Origin: Candidatus Oscillibacter pullicola | GTDB lineage: Bacteria > Bacillota > Clostridia > Oscillospirales > Oscillospiraceae | Length of the DNA: 46,324 nucleotides | NCBI GenBank assembly: GCA_019118935.1 | Contig: DWXY01000141.1 | Location: forward strand, 1-46,324 | Direction: 5' to 3' | In this document: piece by piece, positions 32,915 through 41,434 of the stretch | How positions within the stretch are numbered: the stretch's first letter is position 1 | How the letters are laid out: every line of letters starts with the position of its first letter | Notes under the pieces: generated by a model | What the model saw: the letters and a program-made list of their open reading frames with translations, nothing else | The model's database searches: none | Told to the model about the DNA's origin: nothing | Program-made: the position numbers and the translations under genes

Positions 32915-33928
32915 ATGATCGTCGTTCTGAAACAAAACCCCAACCGGGACCAGCTGGAGAGCCTGATTGCCTGGCTCCAGGACAAGGGGATCATCATCCA
33001 CACCAGCATCGGCGAGGCCCACACCATCTTAGGGCTGGTGGGCGACACCAGCCAGCTGGACATCGACCTGATCGCCGCCCTGGACATCGTGGAGGACGTG
33101 AAGCGGGTCCAGGAGCCCTACAAGAACGCCAACCGGAAGTTCCACCCGGAGGACACGGTGGTGAAGGTGGGCAACACCCAGATCGGCGGCGGCAATCTGA
33201 CCCTGATGGCAGGCCCCTGTTCCGTGGAGAGCGAGGAGCAGGTGGTGGCCATTGCCAAGGCGGTGAAGGCCAGCGGTGCCACCATGCTGCGGGGCGGCGC
33301 CTTCAAGCCCCGGACCTCCCCTTACTCCTTCCAGGGCCTGGGAGCCACGGGCCTGGAGTACCTGAAGGTGGCCCGGCAGGAGACGGGCCTCCCCATCGTG
33401 ACGGAGCTGATGGACCTGAGCCAGCTGCCCTTATTCCGCGATGTGGACGTGATCCAGATCGGCGCCCGGAACATGCAGAACTTCGACCTGCTCAAGGCCG
33501 TGGGCCATCAGGACAAGCCCGTCATGATCAAGCGGGGCATGTCCGCCACCTATGAGGAGTGGCTGATGAGCGCCGAGTACGTCATGGCCGGCGGCAACGA
33601 GAACGTGATCCTCTGTGAGCGGGGCATCCGCACCTTCGAGAGCTACACCCGCAACACCCTGGATCTGGCCTGCATCCCGGTGCTGCGGAAGCTGACCCAC
33701 CTGCCCATCATCATCGACCCCAGCCACGCCACCGGCAAGAGCTGGCTGGTGGATCCCCTGGCCATGGGCGCCGTGGCCACCGGTGCCGACGGCCTCCTGA
33801 TCGAGGTCCACAACGACCCGGCCCATGCCCTGTGCGACGGTCCCCAGTCCCTGAAGCCGGAGGTGTTCGACGGCCTGGCGAAGAAGCTGCTGAAGCTCCA
33901 TGACTTCATGAAGACGGTGGAGGAGTAA
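32915..33928 (+). CDS. aroF: 3-deoxy-7-phosphoheptulonate synthase (DAHP synthase)
   Basis: A 337-residue cytosolic enzyme condensing phosphoenolpyruvate and erythrose 4-phosphate, the entry to the shikimate pathway. An N-terminal ferredoxin-like regulatory domain (residues 1-70, MIVVLKQNP onward) precedes the TIM-barrel (LMAGPCSVESEEQ, RGGAFKPRTSPYSFQG, QIGARNMQNF, KRGMSAT, IIDPSHATGK). This is the type I-beta architecture seen in Thermotoga, where the extra domain mediates feedback inhibition by Tyr or Phe. AGGAGG lies 8 nt before the ATG. First gene of the aro operon and directly downstream of the attenuator. Confidence 0.97.
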   Translation: MIVVLKQNPNRDQLESLIAWLQDKGIIIHTSIGEAHTILGLVGDTSQLDIDLIAALDIVEDVKRVQEPYKNANRKFHPEDTVVKVGNTQIGGGNLTLMAGPCSVESEEQVVAIAKAVKASGATMLRGGAFKPRTSPYSFQGLGATGLEYLKVARQETGLPIVTELMDLSQLPLFRDVDVIQIGARNMQNFDLLKAVGHQDKPVMIKRGMSATYEEWLMSAEYVMAGGNENVILCERGIRTFESYTRNTLDLACIPVLRKLTHLPIIIDPSHATGKSWLVDPLAMGAVATGADGLLIEVHNDPAHALCDGPQSLKPEVFDGLAKKLLKLHDFMKTVEE

Positions 33929-33931
33929 GCC

Positions 33932-34768
33932 ATGAATGTTGCCATCATCGGCCTGGGCCTCATCGGCGGGTCCATGGCCAAGAGCATCAAAAACCGTACG
34001 GCCCACACCGTCTGGGGCGCGGACCTGAACAGTGAGACCATGACCATGGCCCGGATGTGCGGCGCCATTGACGCCCCGCTGACCGAGGAGAATCTGCCCC
34101 AGGCGGATCTGATCCTGGTGGCCATCCGGCCCGGCGCCGCCATCCAGTGGGTCCGGCAGCACGCACCGCAGATCGCCAAGTCCGCCATTCTGGTGGACCT
34201 GTGCGGCGTGAAGCGGACCGTGGTGGCGGCCATCGCACCCATCGCGGAGCAGCAGGGCTTTGCCTACATCGGCGGCCATCCCATGGCCGGTAAGGAGCGG
34301 GGCGGCTTCACCGCCTCCACCGAGGACCTGTATGTGGGGGCCTCCATGATCCTGACGCCGGACAAGCGGACGGACATGCGGCTGCTGGAGACGCTGAAGG
34401 CCTTCTTCCTGGACCTGGGCTTCGCCGGCCTCACCTTCTCCACGCCGGAGGAGCACGACCGCATCATCGCCTTTACCTCCCAGCTGGCCCACATCGTCTC
34501 CAGCGCCTACGTGAAGTCGCCGGAGGCCCAGAAGCGCCGGGGCTTCTCCGCCGGCAGCTTCCAGGACATGACCCGGGTGGCCCGGCTGGACGAGGACATG
34601 TGGACGGAGCTGTTTCTGGACGACGAGGACTTCCTGACAAAGGAGCTGGAAGAGCTGATCGGCCACCTGACGGACTACCGCAACGCCCTGCGGGACAAGG
34701 ATGCCCAGCGGCTCCACGACCTGCTGAAGGAGGGCCGGGAGCTGAAGGCCACCGCCGGCGGCAACTGA
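33932..34768 (+). CDS. tyrA: Prephenate dehydrogenase
   Basis: A 278-residue NAD(P)-dependent enzyme converting prephenate to 4-hydroxyphenylpyruvate, the Tyr branch. The Rossmann motif is IIGLGLIGGSMAKSIK at the N-terminus. GGHPMAGKERGGF (near residue 110) carries the conserved catalytic His of the family. AFTSQLAHIVSSAYVKS (near 185) and RVARLDEDMWTELFLDD belong to the helical dimerisation domain. No ACT domain is attached. Its ATG is 3 nt after the aroF stop, with GGAGGAG inside the end of aroF, so the two are coupled. Confidence 0.95.
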   Translation: MNVAIIGLGLIGGSMAKSIKNRTAHTVWGADLNSETMTMARMCGAIDAPLTEENLPQADLILVAIRPGAAIQWVRQHAPQIAKSAILVDLCGVKRTVVAAIAPIAEQQGFAYIGGHPMAGKERGGFTASTEDLYVGASMILTPDKRTDMRLLETLKAFFLDLGFAGLTFSTPEEHDRIIAFTSQLAHIVSSAYVKSPEAQKRRGFSAGSFQDMTRVARLDEDMWTELFLDDEDFLTKELEELIGHLTDYRNALRDKDAQRLHDLLKEGRELKATAGGN

Positions 34769-34817
34769 CCCATTTCCAGCGCCGCTGCGCGACACTATTT
34801 TATAAAGGGGTTTTTCC

Positions 34818-35888
34818 ATGTCTGACTCCATCCGAACCATTCCCGTCCGGGTCCGGCCGCCCTATGATGTGCGCATTGGCGGCGGCCTGCTGGGCCGGTG
34901 CGGGGACGATCTGGCCGCCCTGCTGGGACGGCGGAGGATCGCCGTCCTGACCGACGACACCGTGGCCCCGTTGTATCTGTACACCGTCACCGCCGCCCTG
35001 GAGGACGCGGGCTTTGCCGTCTGCTCCCATGTTTTCCCCGCCGGGGAGGGGCGCAAGAATCTCTCTACCCTGGAAGAGCTGCTGGAGTTCCTGGCATCGG
35101 AGCATCTGACCCGAACGGACTGCGTGGCCGCCCTGGGGGGCGGCGTCACCGGGGACATGGCGGGCTTTGCCGCCGCCGTGTATCTCCGGGGTATCCGGTA
35201 TGTCCAGCTGCCCACCACCCTGCTGGCGGCGGTGGACTCCTCCGTGGGGGGCAAGACCGCCGTGGACCTGACCGCCGGGAAGAACCTGGCCGGGGCCTTC
35301 TGCCAGCCCGCCGCCGTGATCTGCGACACGGACTGCCTGAAGACCCTGCCCCCCGATGTGTTCGCCGACGGGGCCGCCGAGGCAATCAAGACCGGCGTTC
35401 TCGCGGACGAAGCCCTGTTCACCCTGTTTGAGGACGGCACCCTCACCGCTGATCCCGGCGAGGTCATCGCCCGGTGCGTGGCCTACAAGGCCGGCGTGGT
35501 GGAGCGGGACGAGAAGGAGCAGGGGGAGCGGAAGCTCCTGAACCTGGGCCACACCGTGGGCCACGCCATCGAGAAGTGCAGCGGCTACGCCATCCCCCAC
35601 GGACACGCCGTGGCGGCGGGGCTTGCCGTCATCGCCCGGTCCGCCGAGAGCCTGGGCTGGACGGAGGCCCCCATCGCGGCGCGGATCTCCGCCTGCCTTT
35701 CTAAAAACGGCCTGCCCACCGGGACGGACTACTCCGCCGAAGCCCTGGCGGAGGCAGCCCTCTCCGACAAGAAGCGCGCCGGCGGGGATATCACCCTGGT
35801 GATCCCCCGGAAGATCGGCGCCTGCGAGCTGCGGAAGGTGCCGGTGGCGGACTTGCTGCCCATCATCCGGGCGGGACTGGAGGCGTAA
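34818..35888 (+). CDS. aroB: 3-dehydroquinate synthase
   Basis: A 356-residue NAD- and metal-dependent enzyme turning DAHP into 3-dehydroquinate. Visible family blocks are FPAGEGRKNLSTLEELLEFL, ALGGGVTGDMAGFAAAVYLRGI, PTTLLAAVDSSVGGKTAVDL, ADGAAEAIKTGVL (metal-binding Glu) and LNLGHTVGHAIE with the metal-binding His. Length is normal. AAAGGGG precedes the ATG, 49 nt after tyrA. The aroA start follows its stop without any gap. Confidence 0.97.
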   Translation: MSDSIRTIPVRVRPPYDVRIGGGLLGRCGDDLAALLGRRRIAVLTDDTVAPLYLYTVTAALEDAGFAVCSHVFPAGEGRKNLSTLEELLEFLASEHLTRTDCVAALGGGVTGDMAGFAAAVYLRGIRYVQLPTTLLAAVDSSVGGKTAVDLTAGKNLAGAFCQPAAVICDTDCLKTLPPDVFADGAAEAIKTGVLADEALFTLFEDGTLTADPGEVIARCVAYKAGVVERDEKEQGERKLLNLGHTVGHAIEKCSGYAIPHGHAVAAGLAVIARSAESLGWTEAPIAARISACLSKNGLPTGTDYSAEALAEAALSDKKRAGGDITLVIPRKIGACELRKVPVADLLPIIRAGLEA

Positions 35889-37112
35889 ATGGACCTTCAG
35901 ATCACCCCGAAGAAACTCTCCGGCGCCGTGGCGCCGCCCCCCAGCAAGTCCCAGGCCCACCGGCTGCTGATCGCCGCCGCCCTCAGCGGCGGGGTCAGCG
36001 TCCTCCACGGCCTGGCGGACTCCCAGGACATCCAGGCCACCCGCCGGTGTCTCATCGCCCTGGGGGCCGGGATGGAGGACCTGCCGGATGGCGGACTCCG
36101 GGTCCACGGCCTGGGAAACTCCGCCGTCCAGGCGGGCCCCATCCCCATTTTGGACTGCGGCGAGTCCGGCTCCACGCTGCGGTTTATGATTCCCATCGCC
36201 CTGGCGGTGGCCGGTGGCGGCATCTTCACCGGCCGGGGCCGGCTGATGGAGCGGCCCCAGGGCCCCTACTTCCAGCTGTTTGATAAGAAGGGCATCTTCT
36301 ACGAGCAGAAGGACGGCGTCCTCACCGTCCGGGGGATCCTGACGCCGGGGGAGTACGTGCTGCCGGGCAATGTGTCCAGCCAGTTCTTCACCGGTCTGCT
36401 GTTTGCCCTGCCTCTGCTGGACGGCGTCTCCGCCGTGGTCAGCTCCACGGAGATCGAGTCCCGGGAGTACATCACCATGACCCTGGAAGCCATGCGGCAG
36501 GCAGGCGTCCCTGTGGCGGAGCGGCCAGGCTTGCGGAGCTTTGAGGTGCTTCACGCCGCCTACCAGCCCTTTACGGCCACGGCGGAGGCGGACTGGTCCC
36601 AGGCGGGGTTCTGGTACGCCGCTGATTTCCTGGACAGCCAGGTGGAGATCCAGGGCCTGGACCCGGACTCCGCCCAGGGGGACAAGGTGGTCAGCGAGCT
36701 CTACTGGAAGCTGGCCCGGCCGGGGGATGCGGAGATCGACGTCTCCGGCTGCCCCGACCTGCTGCCGCCCCTGGCGGTGATGGCGGCGGTGCGCTCCGGC
36801 ACCACTCGCTTCACGAACGCCGCCCGGCTGCGGATAAAGGAGAGCGACCGGCTCTCCACCACCGCCGCCCTGCTGGCCGCCCTGGGCGGTCGGGCGGAGG
36901 AAGGGCCGGACTTTCTGACGGTCCACGGCGGCCCCCTCACCGGCGGCACCGTGGACAGCGCCAACGACCACCGGATCGCCATGGCGGCGGCCATCGCCGC
37001 CACCGGCTGCACCGGCCCCGTGACCATCCGGGGCGCGGAGTGCGTGCAAAAATCCTACCCGGACTTCTGGGAGGTCTATCGATCCCTGGGAGGTGACATC
37101 CATGTCCTCTGA
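35889..37112 (+). CDS. aroA: 3-phosphoshikimate 1-carboxyvinyltransferase (EPSP synthase)
   Basis: A 407-residue enzyme adding enolpyruvyl from phosphoenolpyruvate to shikimate 3-phosphate. The N-terminal PPSKSQAHRLLIAAAL holds the substrate-binding Lys-Ser, LDCGESGSTLRFMIPIAL is the second signature, and RIKESDRLS (near residue 315) plus DHRIAMAAAIAA are the C-terminal blocks. The length, about 20 short of E. coli AroA, and the GESGSTLRF form suggest a class divergent from the classic one; glyphosate response cannot be judged reliably. It begins immediately after the aroB stop codon and overlaps aroC by 11 nt. Confidence 0.96.
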   Translation: MDLQITPKKLSGAVAPPPSKSQAHRLLIAAALSGGVSVLHGLADSQDIQATRRCLIALGAGMEDLPDGGLRVHGLGNSAVQAGPIPILDCGESGSTLRFMIPIALAVAGGGIFTGRGRLMERPQGPYFQLFDKKGIFYEQKDGVLTVRGILTPGEYVLPGNVSSQFFTGLLFALPLLDGVSAVVSSTEIESREYITMTLEAMRQAGVPVAERPGLRSFEVLHAAYQPFTATAEADWSQAGFWYAADFLDSQVEIQGLDPDSAQGDKVVSELYWKLARPGDAEIDVSGCPDLLPPLAVMAAVRSGTTRFTNAARLRIKESDRLSTTAALLAALGGRAEEGPDFLTVHGGPLTGGTVDSANDHRIAMAAAIAATGCTGPVTIRGAECVQKSYPDFWEVYRSLGGDIHVL

Positions 37113-38193
37113 ATTCGGCAGTCTCCTGAAAATCTCCGTCTTCGGCCAGTCCCACGGAAAGGCCATCGGCGTGGTGGTGGACGGCCTGCCCGCCGGGGAG
37201 GCCATCGACCTGGATGAGCTGAACGCCTTCCTGGCCCGGCGGAAGCCGGGGAAGAGCCCCCTCTCCACCGCCCGGAAGGAGGCCGACACGCCGGTGTTCC
37301 TCTCCGGCCTGGAGAACGGCGTCACCTGCGGCGCCCCCCTGTGCGCGGTCATTGAAAACGGGGACCAGCACTCGTCGGACTATGACCAGCTGCGGGACAA
37401 GCCCCGGCCCGGCCACGCAGACTACACCGCGTTTGTCAAGTGGGGCGGCCGGGCGGACATGCGGGGCGGCGGCCACTTCTCCGGCCGGCTGACGGCGCCC
37501 CTGTGCATCGCCGGCGGCATCGCCAAGCAGATTCTGGCCCGCCGGGGCGTATACGTAGGGGCCCACCTCCGGTCCGTGGGGACGGAGACAGACGCGGCGT
37601 TTCCCCTGCACCCTGCAAAAACCCTGTTCGATGAGATCGCCGCCAAGCCCTTCCCGGTGCTGGATGACCAGGCGGGGGAGCGGATGCAGGCGCTGATCCT
37701 GGAGGCCCGGCAAAATCTGGACTCTGTGGGAGGCGTCGTCGAGTGCGCGGCCATCGGCCTTCCTGCCGGGCTGGGGGAGCCCATGTTCGGCGGCGTGGAA
37801 AACCGGCTGGCCGCCGCCCTCTTCGGCATCCCCGCCGTGAAGGGCGTGGAGTTCGGGGACGGATTCGCCGCCGCCAGGGCCCGGGGGTCCGAAAACAACG
37901 ACCCCTTTGTCATGGAGGACGGCCGGGTGCAGACAGAGACCAACCACGCGGGCGGCATCCTGGGGGGCATCACCAGCGGAATGCCCATCGTCCTGCGGAC
38001 GGCCATGAAGCCCACGCCGTCCATCGCCCAGCCCCAGCGGACGGTCAGCCTGTCCGCCGGAGAGAACGCGGAGCTTGTGATCCACGGGCGGCACGACCCC
38101 TGCATTGCCCACCGGGCGGTCCCGGTGGTGGAGGCGGTCACCGCCGCCGTGCTGCTAGATTTATTATTGGAGGGACATCATGGAACTTTCTGA
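37102..38193 (+). CDS. aroC: Chorismate synthase
   Basis: A 363-residue FMN-dependent lyase making chorismate from EPSP. Diagnostic blocks are FGQSHGKAIGVVVDGLPAG (near residue 12), RPGHADYTAFVKWGGRADMRGGGHFSGRLTAP split over residues 95-130, and the C-terminal GRHDPCIAHRAVPVVEAV. The ATG at 37102 is supported by GGGAGG 8 nt upstream, inside aroA; the frame's earlier ATG at 37093 coincides with the ribosome site. It overlaps aroA by 11 nt and pheA by 14 nt. Confidence 0.97.
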   Translation: MSSEFGSLLKISVFGQSHGKAIGVVVDGLPAGEAIDLDELNAFLARRKPGKSPLSTARKEADTPVFLSGLENGVTCGAPLCAVIENGDQHSSDYDQLRDKPRPGHADYTAFVKWGGRADMRGGGHFSGRLTAPLCIAGGIAKQILARRGVYVGAHLRSVGTETDAAFPLHPAKTLFDEIAAKPFPVLDDQAGERMQALILEARQNLDSVGGVVECAAIGLPAGLGEPMFGGVENRLAAALFGIPAVKGVEFGDGFAAARARGSENNDPFVMEDGRVQTETNHAGGILGGITSGMPIVLRTAMKPTPSIAQPQRTVSLSAGENAELVIHGRHDPCIAHRAVPVVEAVTAAVLLDLLLEGHHGTF

Positions 38194-39316
38194 GATTCGC
38201 GAGAAGATCGACGCAGTGGACGACCAGCTGCTGGACCTGTTTCTGCAGCGCATGGACCTGTCCGACGAGGTGGCTGCCTACAAGAATGCGCACCACCTGC
38301 CCATTTTGAACAAGGAGCGGGAGCGGGCCATTCTGGCCAAGGTGACGGAGAAGTCCGGGGAGCGGGAGCGGTATGCCTACCACCTGTTCTCCACCCTGTT
38401 CGAGCTGGCCCGGTCCCGGCAGGCGGAGCTGATCTCCGCCCCCACCAAGGTGGCCGCCCAGGTCCACGCCTCGCTGGAGGCCGGCACCTCCGTCTTCCCC
38501 CAGACGGGCCTGGTGGCCTGCCAGGGCGTGGAGGGCGCCAACTCCCAGGTGGCCTGCGACCGGCTGCTGCCCCGGGGCAACATCGTGTATGTGAAGACCT
38601 TCCAGGCAGTGGTGTCCGCTGTGGAGTCCGGCCTGTGCAAGTTCGGCGTGCTGCCCATCGAGAACAGCTCCAACGGCTCCGTCCGGGCTGTGTACGAGCT
38701 GCTGCAGGACCACAACCTGTCCATCGTCCGCTCCACCCGGCTGTGCATCCGGCACGAGCTGCTGACGCTGCCCGGCGTGAAGATGGAGGACATCACGGAG
38801 ATCTACTCCCACGAGCAGGCCATCGGCCAGTGCAGCAAGTTCCTGAACGGCCTCAACGGCGTCCGGGTCATTCCCTGCGACAACACCGCCATGGCCGCCA
38901 AGATGGTGGCGGAGCGGGGGGACCGCCATGCGGCCGCCATTTCCTCCCACCCCTGCGCGGCGCTGTACGGCCTGACCTGCCTCAACGACAGCATCCAGGA
39001 CAGCGACAACAACTACACCCGGTTCATCTGCATCACCAAGGACCCGGTGATCTACGCCGGTGCCAACCGGATCAGCCTGATCATCGCCTTTGAGAACCGG
39101 CCCGGCGCTCTGTATGAGATCCTCTCCAAGCTGGCGGCGCTGGACATCAATATGACGAAGCTGGAGTCCTGCCCCGTGGCGGGAAGCGACTTCGAGTTCG
39201 TCTTCTTCCTGGAGCTGGACGCCTCCGTCCAGGATCCCAGCGTCCTGGCCATGCTGGAGGAGATGGAGCGCAGCTGCGCCAAGTTCCAGTTCTTGGGCAA
39301 CTACGCGGAAGTCTGA
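38180..39316 (+). CDS. pheA: Bifunctional chorismate mutase/prephenate dehydratase (P-protein)
   Basis: A 378-residue fusion for the Phe branch. Residues 1-85 are an AroQ-type chorismate mutase (ELSEIREKIDAVDDQLLDLF, RMDLSDEVAAYKN). Residues about 110-285 are prephenate dehydratase (VACQGVEGANSQVA, GVLPIENSSNGSVRAVYELL, DNNYTRF with the TRF motif). Residues about 295-370 are an ACT domain (FENRPGALYEILSKLAALDI, LESCPVAG, where ESRP is usual), the site of Phe feedback. The mutase also feeds tyrA. GGAGGG lies in the end of aroC, and the genes overlap by 14 nt. Confidence 0.96.
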   Translation: MELSEIREKIDAVDDQLLDLFLQRMDLSDEVAAYKNAHHLPILNKERERAILAKVTEKSGERERYAYHLFSTLFELARSRQAELISAPTKVAAQVHASLEAGTSVFPQTGLVACQGVEGANSQVACDRLLPRGNIVYVKTFQAVVSAVESGLCKFGVLPIENSSNGSVRAVYELLQDHNLSIVRSTRLCIRHELLTLPGVKMEDITEIYSHEQAIGQCSKFLNGLNGVRVIPCDNTAMAAKMVAERGDRHAAAISSHPCAALYGLTCLNDSIQDSDNNYTRFICITKDPVIYAGANRISLIIAFENRPGALYEILSKLAALDINMTKLESCPVAGSDFEFVFFLELDASVQDPSVLAMLEEMERSCAKFQFLGNYAEV

Positions 39317-39319
39317 GCC

Positions 39320-40618
39320 ATGGATGAGCGGATTTACGGCCTGCTGGGCCGGAAGCTGGGCCACAGCTGGTCCGTCCCCATCCATGCCGCCCTGGGCAAC
39401 GGCGCCTACCGCCTTCTCGAGCTGGAGCCGGATGAACTGGCTCCCTTTCTCCGCCGGAAGGACATCGGCGGCCTGAACGTCACCATCCCCTACAAGCGGG
39501 ATGTGATGCCCCTGTGCGATGAAATCGACCCGGCGGCGGAGGCCATCGGCAGCGTCAACACCATCGTCCGGCGCGCAGACGGCAAGCTGGTGGGCTATAA
39601 TACGGACATCGACGGCTTCCTCTATATGGCCCGCCGGGCGGGTATCTCCCTGTCAGGGAAAAAAGTGGTGATTCTGGGCAGCGGCGGGGCGTCCCTGACG
39701 GCCCAGGCCGCCGCCCGGCAGGAGGGCGCGGCGGAGGTCGTGGTGGTCTCCCGCTCCGGTCCGGACAACTATGACAACCTCTCCTGCCACGCCGACGCGG
39801 AGATCCTGGTGAACGCCACCCCGGTGGGCATGTACCCCGGCAACGGCCACTCTCCCGTGGACCTGTCCGCATTCCCCGCCTGTCAGGGGGTGCTGGACGT
39901 CATCTACAACCCCCGCCGCACGGCGCTGCTGCTGCGGGCGGAGGCGCGGGGCATCCCCTGCTCCGACGGACTGCCCATGCTGGTGGCCCAGGCGGTGGCG
40001 GCGGAGGAGCGGTTCTTTGACAAAGCCATTCCCGCCAGCGAGAACGAGCGGATTTTGGCCCAGCTCCGGCGGGAGATGACCAACCTCGTCCTGATCGGCA
40101 TGCCCGGCAGCGGCAAGACCACGGTGGGGGAGGCACTCTCCCGCCTCACCGGCCGGGAGGCCATCGACCTGGACCAGATGATCGAAACCACCGCCGGCTG
40201 CTCCATCCCGGAGATCTTCCAGCGTGAAGGCGAGCCCGGCTTCCGGGCCCGGGAGCGGGCCGCCGCGGAGGAGGCGGGGAAGCGCACCGGCGTCATCCTC
40301 CTCACCGGCGGCGGTATCGTCAAGACGGCGGAAAACTACGCGGCCCTCCATCAGAACGGCCGCATCTATCAGCTGGTGCGGGACCTCAGCCTGCTGCCCA
40401 CAGAGGGCCGGCCCCTGTCCCAGGGGGCGGACCTTGCCGCCATGTGGCGGGAGCGGGCGCCCCTGTACCAGCGGTTCCGGGACGTGGAGATCGACAACAG
40501 CGGCACGGTGGAGGACACCGCCGCCGCCATTTGGAGGGATTTTTGTGCACATTCTGGTACTGAACGGCCCCAACATGAACATGCTGGGCATCCGCCAGCC
40601 GGAGATCTACGGCCATGA
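39320..40618 (+). CDS. aroE-aroK: Fused shikimate dehydrogenase-shikimate kinase
   Basis: A 432-residue two-domain enzyme carrying two non-adjacent pathway steps. Residues 1-250 are AroE (YGLLGRKLGHSWSVPIHAALG, GLNVTIPYKRDVMPL with the catalytic Lys, GYNTDIDGFLYM, VVILGSGGASLTAQAAA nucleotide loop, VNATPVGMYPG). From about Met253 comes AroK (LVLIGMPGSGKTTVGEALS Walker A, IDLDQMIE, GEPGFRARE, LTGGGIVK, EGRPLSQG). The AroK part ends near IWRDF; the last 25 codons overlap the aroQ gene in another frame, so the C-terminal tail is probably accidental. The Met at 40076 could also allow internal initiation of a separate kinase, but no good ribosome site is seen. Confidence 0.95.
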   Translation: MDERIYGLLGRKLGHSWSVPIHAALGNGAYRLLELEPDELAPFLRRKDIGGLNVTIPYKRDVMPLCDEIDPAAEAIGSVNTIVRRADGKLVGYNTDIDGFLYMARRAGISLSGKKVVILGSGGASLTAQAAARQEGAAEVVVVSRSGPDNYDNLSCHADAEILVNATPVGMYPGNGHSPVDLSAFPACQGVLDVIYNPRRTALLLRAEARGIPCSDGLPMLVAQAVAAEERFFDKAIPASENERILAQLRREMTNLVLIGMPGSGKTTVGEALSRLTGREAIDLDQMIETTAGCSIPEIFQREGEPGFRARERAAAEEAGKRTGVILLTGGGIVKTAENYAALHQNGRIYQLVRDLSLLPTEGRPLSQGADLAAMWRERAPLYQRFRDVEIDNSGTVEDTAAAIWRDFCAHSGTERPQHEHAGHPPAGDLRP

Positions 40619-40979
40619 GACCTATGAGGACCTGAAGGCCATGATCCAGGCGGAGGCGGACCGTCTGGGGGTGACCGTCTCCTTCTTCCAGTCCAACCAC
40701 GAGGGGGCCCTGGTGGACGCCATCCAGCAGGCCTACTTCGACCATGTGGACGGCATCATCATCAACCCGGCGGCCTACACCCACACCAGCGTGGCCCTGC
40801 TGGATGCCGTGAAGGCGGTGGGGATCCCCACGGTGGAGGTCCACGTCTCCGACCCGGACAGCCGGGAGGAGTTTCGCCATGTCTCCTACATCCGGACCGC
40901 CTGCGCGGCCACCATCCGGGGCCATGGGCTCCAGGGATATGTGGAGGCCCTGCGATTCCTCTGCGGGGCGGACGCTTGA
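40545..40979 (+). CDS. aroQ: 3-dehydroquinate dehydratase, type II
   Basis: A 144-residue dodecameric-type enzyme dehydrating 3-dehydroquinate. The opening HILVLNGPNMNMLGIRQPEIYG, QSNHEGALVDAIQQA, IINPAAYTHTSVALLDA and EVHVSDPDSREEFRHVSYI include the flexible-lid Arg/Tyr region and the catalytic His. The start is GTG at 40545, with GGAGGG 6 nt upstream; this lies 74 nt inside the aroE-aroK frame, so the two genes overlap. Last gene of the aro operon. No terminator follows: the csoR promoter begins at its stop codon, so aro transcripts may run on into csoR. Confidence 0.95.
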   Translation: MHILVLNGPNMNMLGIRQPEIYGHETYEDLKAMIQAEADRLGVTVSFFQSNHEGALVDAIQQAYFDHVDGIIINPAAYTHTSVALLDAVKAVGIPTVEVHVSDPDSREEFRHVSYIRTACAATIRGHGLQGYVEALRFLCGADA

Positions 40980-41026
40980 CAAACGGCGGCCTCTGACAGA
41001 TAATATGCCCATACCCCATTGGGTAT
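40976..41026 (+). promoter_or_regulatory. csoR promoter and CsoR-type operator
   Basis: Consensus TTGACA (40976-40981) overlaps the aroQ stop; GATAAT (40999-41004) follows after 17 bp. The palindrome ATACCCCATTGGGTAT (41011-41026) lies on the predicted start point, and two near-identical sites precede the P-type ATPase gene. Confidence 0.8.
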
Positions 41027-41041
41027 CCGGGAGGTGTCGGC

Positions 41042-41317
41042 ATGAGACAATGTATGGACGCGGACAACCTGCACCGGCGGCTGAAGAAGATCATCGGCCA
41101 GGTGCAGGCCATCGACCGTATGGTGGACGAGGACGTGCCCTGTGAGGACGTGCTGTCCCAGATCAACGCCGCCAAGTCCGCCCTCCACAAGTGCGGGCAG
41201 GTGGTGCTGGAGGGGCACATCAAGCACTGTGTCCGGGACGGCATCCAGCACGGGGACGCGGACAAGACCATCGAGAGCTTCACCAAGGCGGTGGAGAGGT
41301 TCTCCAACATGGGATAA
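41042..41317 (+). CDS. csoR: CsoR-type copper-sensing repressor
   Basis: A 91-residue all-helical repressor of the CsoR/RcnR family. The ligands Cys34, His59 and Cys63 have the spacing C-x24-H-x3-C of copper-sensing CsoR proteins, which argues for Cu(I) rather than nickel, formaldehyde or persulfide sensing. LHRRLKKIIGQVQAIDRMVDE is the first helix of the family. GGGAGG lies upstream of the ATG. It is autoregulated by the operator on its promoter and should also control the P1B ATPase at 42057. Cu(I) binding would release it from DNA. Confidence 0.93.
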   Translation: MRQCMDADNLHRRLKKIIGQVQAIDRMVDEDVPCEDVLSQINAAKSALHKCGQVVLEGHIKHCVRDGIQHGDADKTIESFTKAVERFSNMG

Positions 41318-41350
41318 GAAAAAGAGGCGCCTGCGGCGCCTCTTTTTCTT
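41316..41350 (+). terminator. Terminator after csoR
   Basis: AAGAAAAAGAGGCGCC pairs perfectly with its complement around TGC, 16 bp, ending in TCTTTTTCTT. It starts within the csoR stop codon region. Confidence 0.9.
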
Positions 41351-41414
41351 AGAGTGAAGAGTAGAGAGTGGAGATAAGAGGTATCTCAACTCTCCACTTT
41401 TCACTCTCCACTCT
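41351..41414. repeat. Purine/pyrimidine hairpin repeat of ACTCTCC units
   Basis: AGAGTGAA (41351-41358) pairs with TTCACTCT (41400-41407), and inner GAGAGT/ACTCTC and GAGATA/TATCTC pairs (41371-41387) nest inside. The same ACTCTCCACTC units occur as a single arm before purB (23289-23320), so this is a dispersed repeat with no coding content. Confidence 0.55.
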
Positions 41415-41434
41415 GACCTCCTGTCTCTCTGGTT

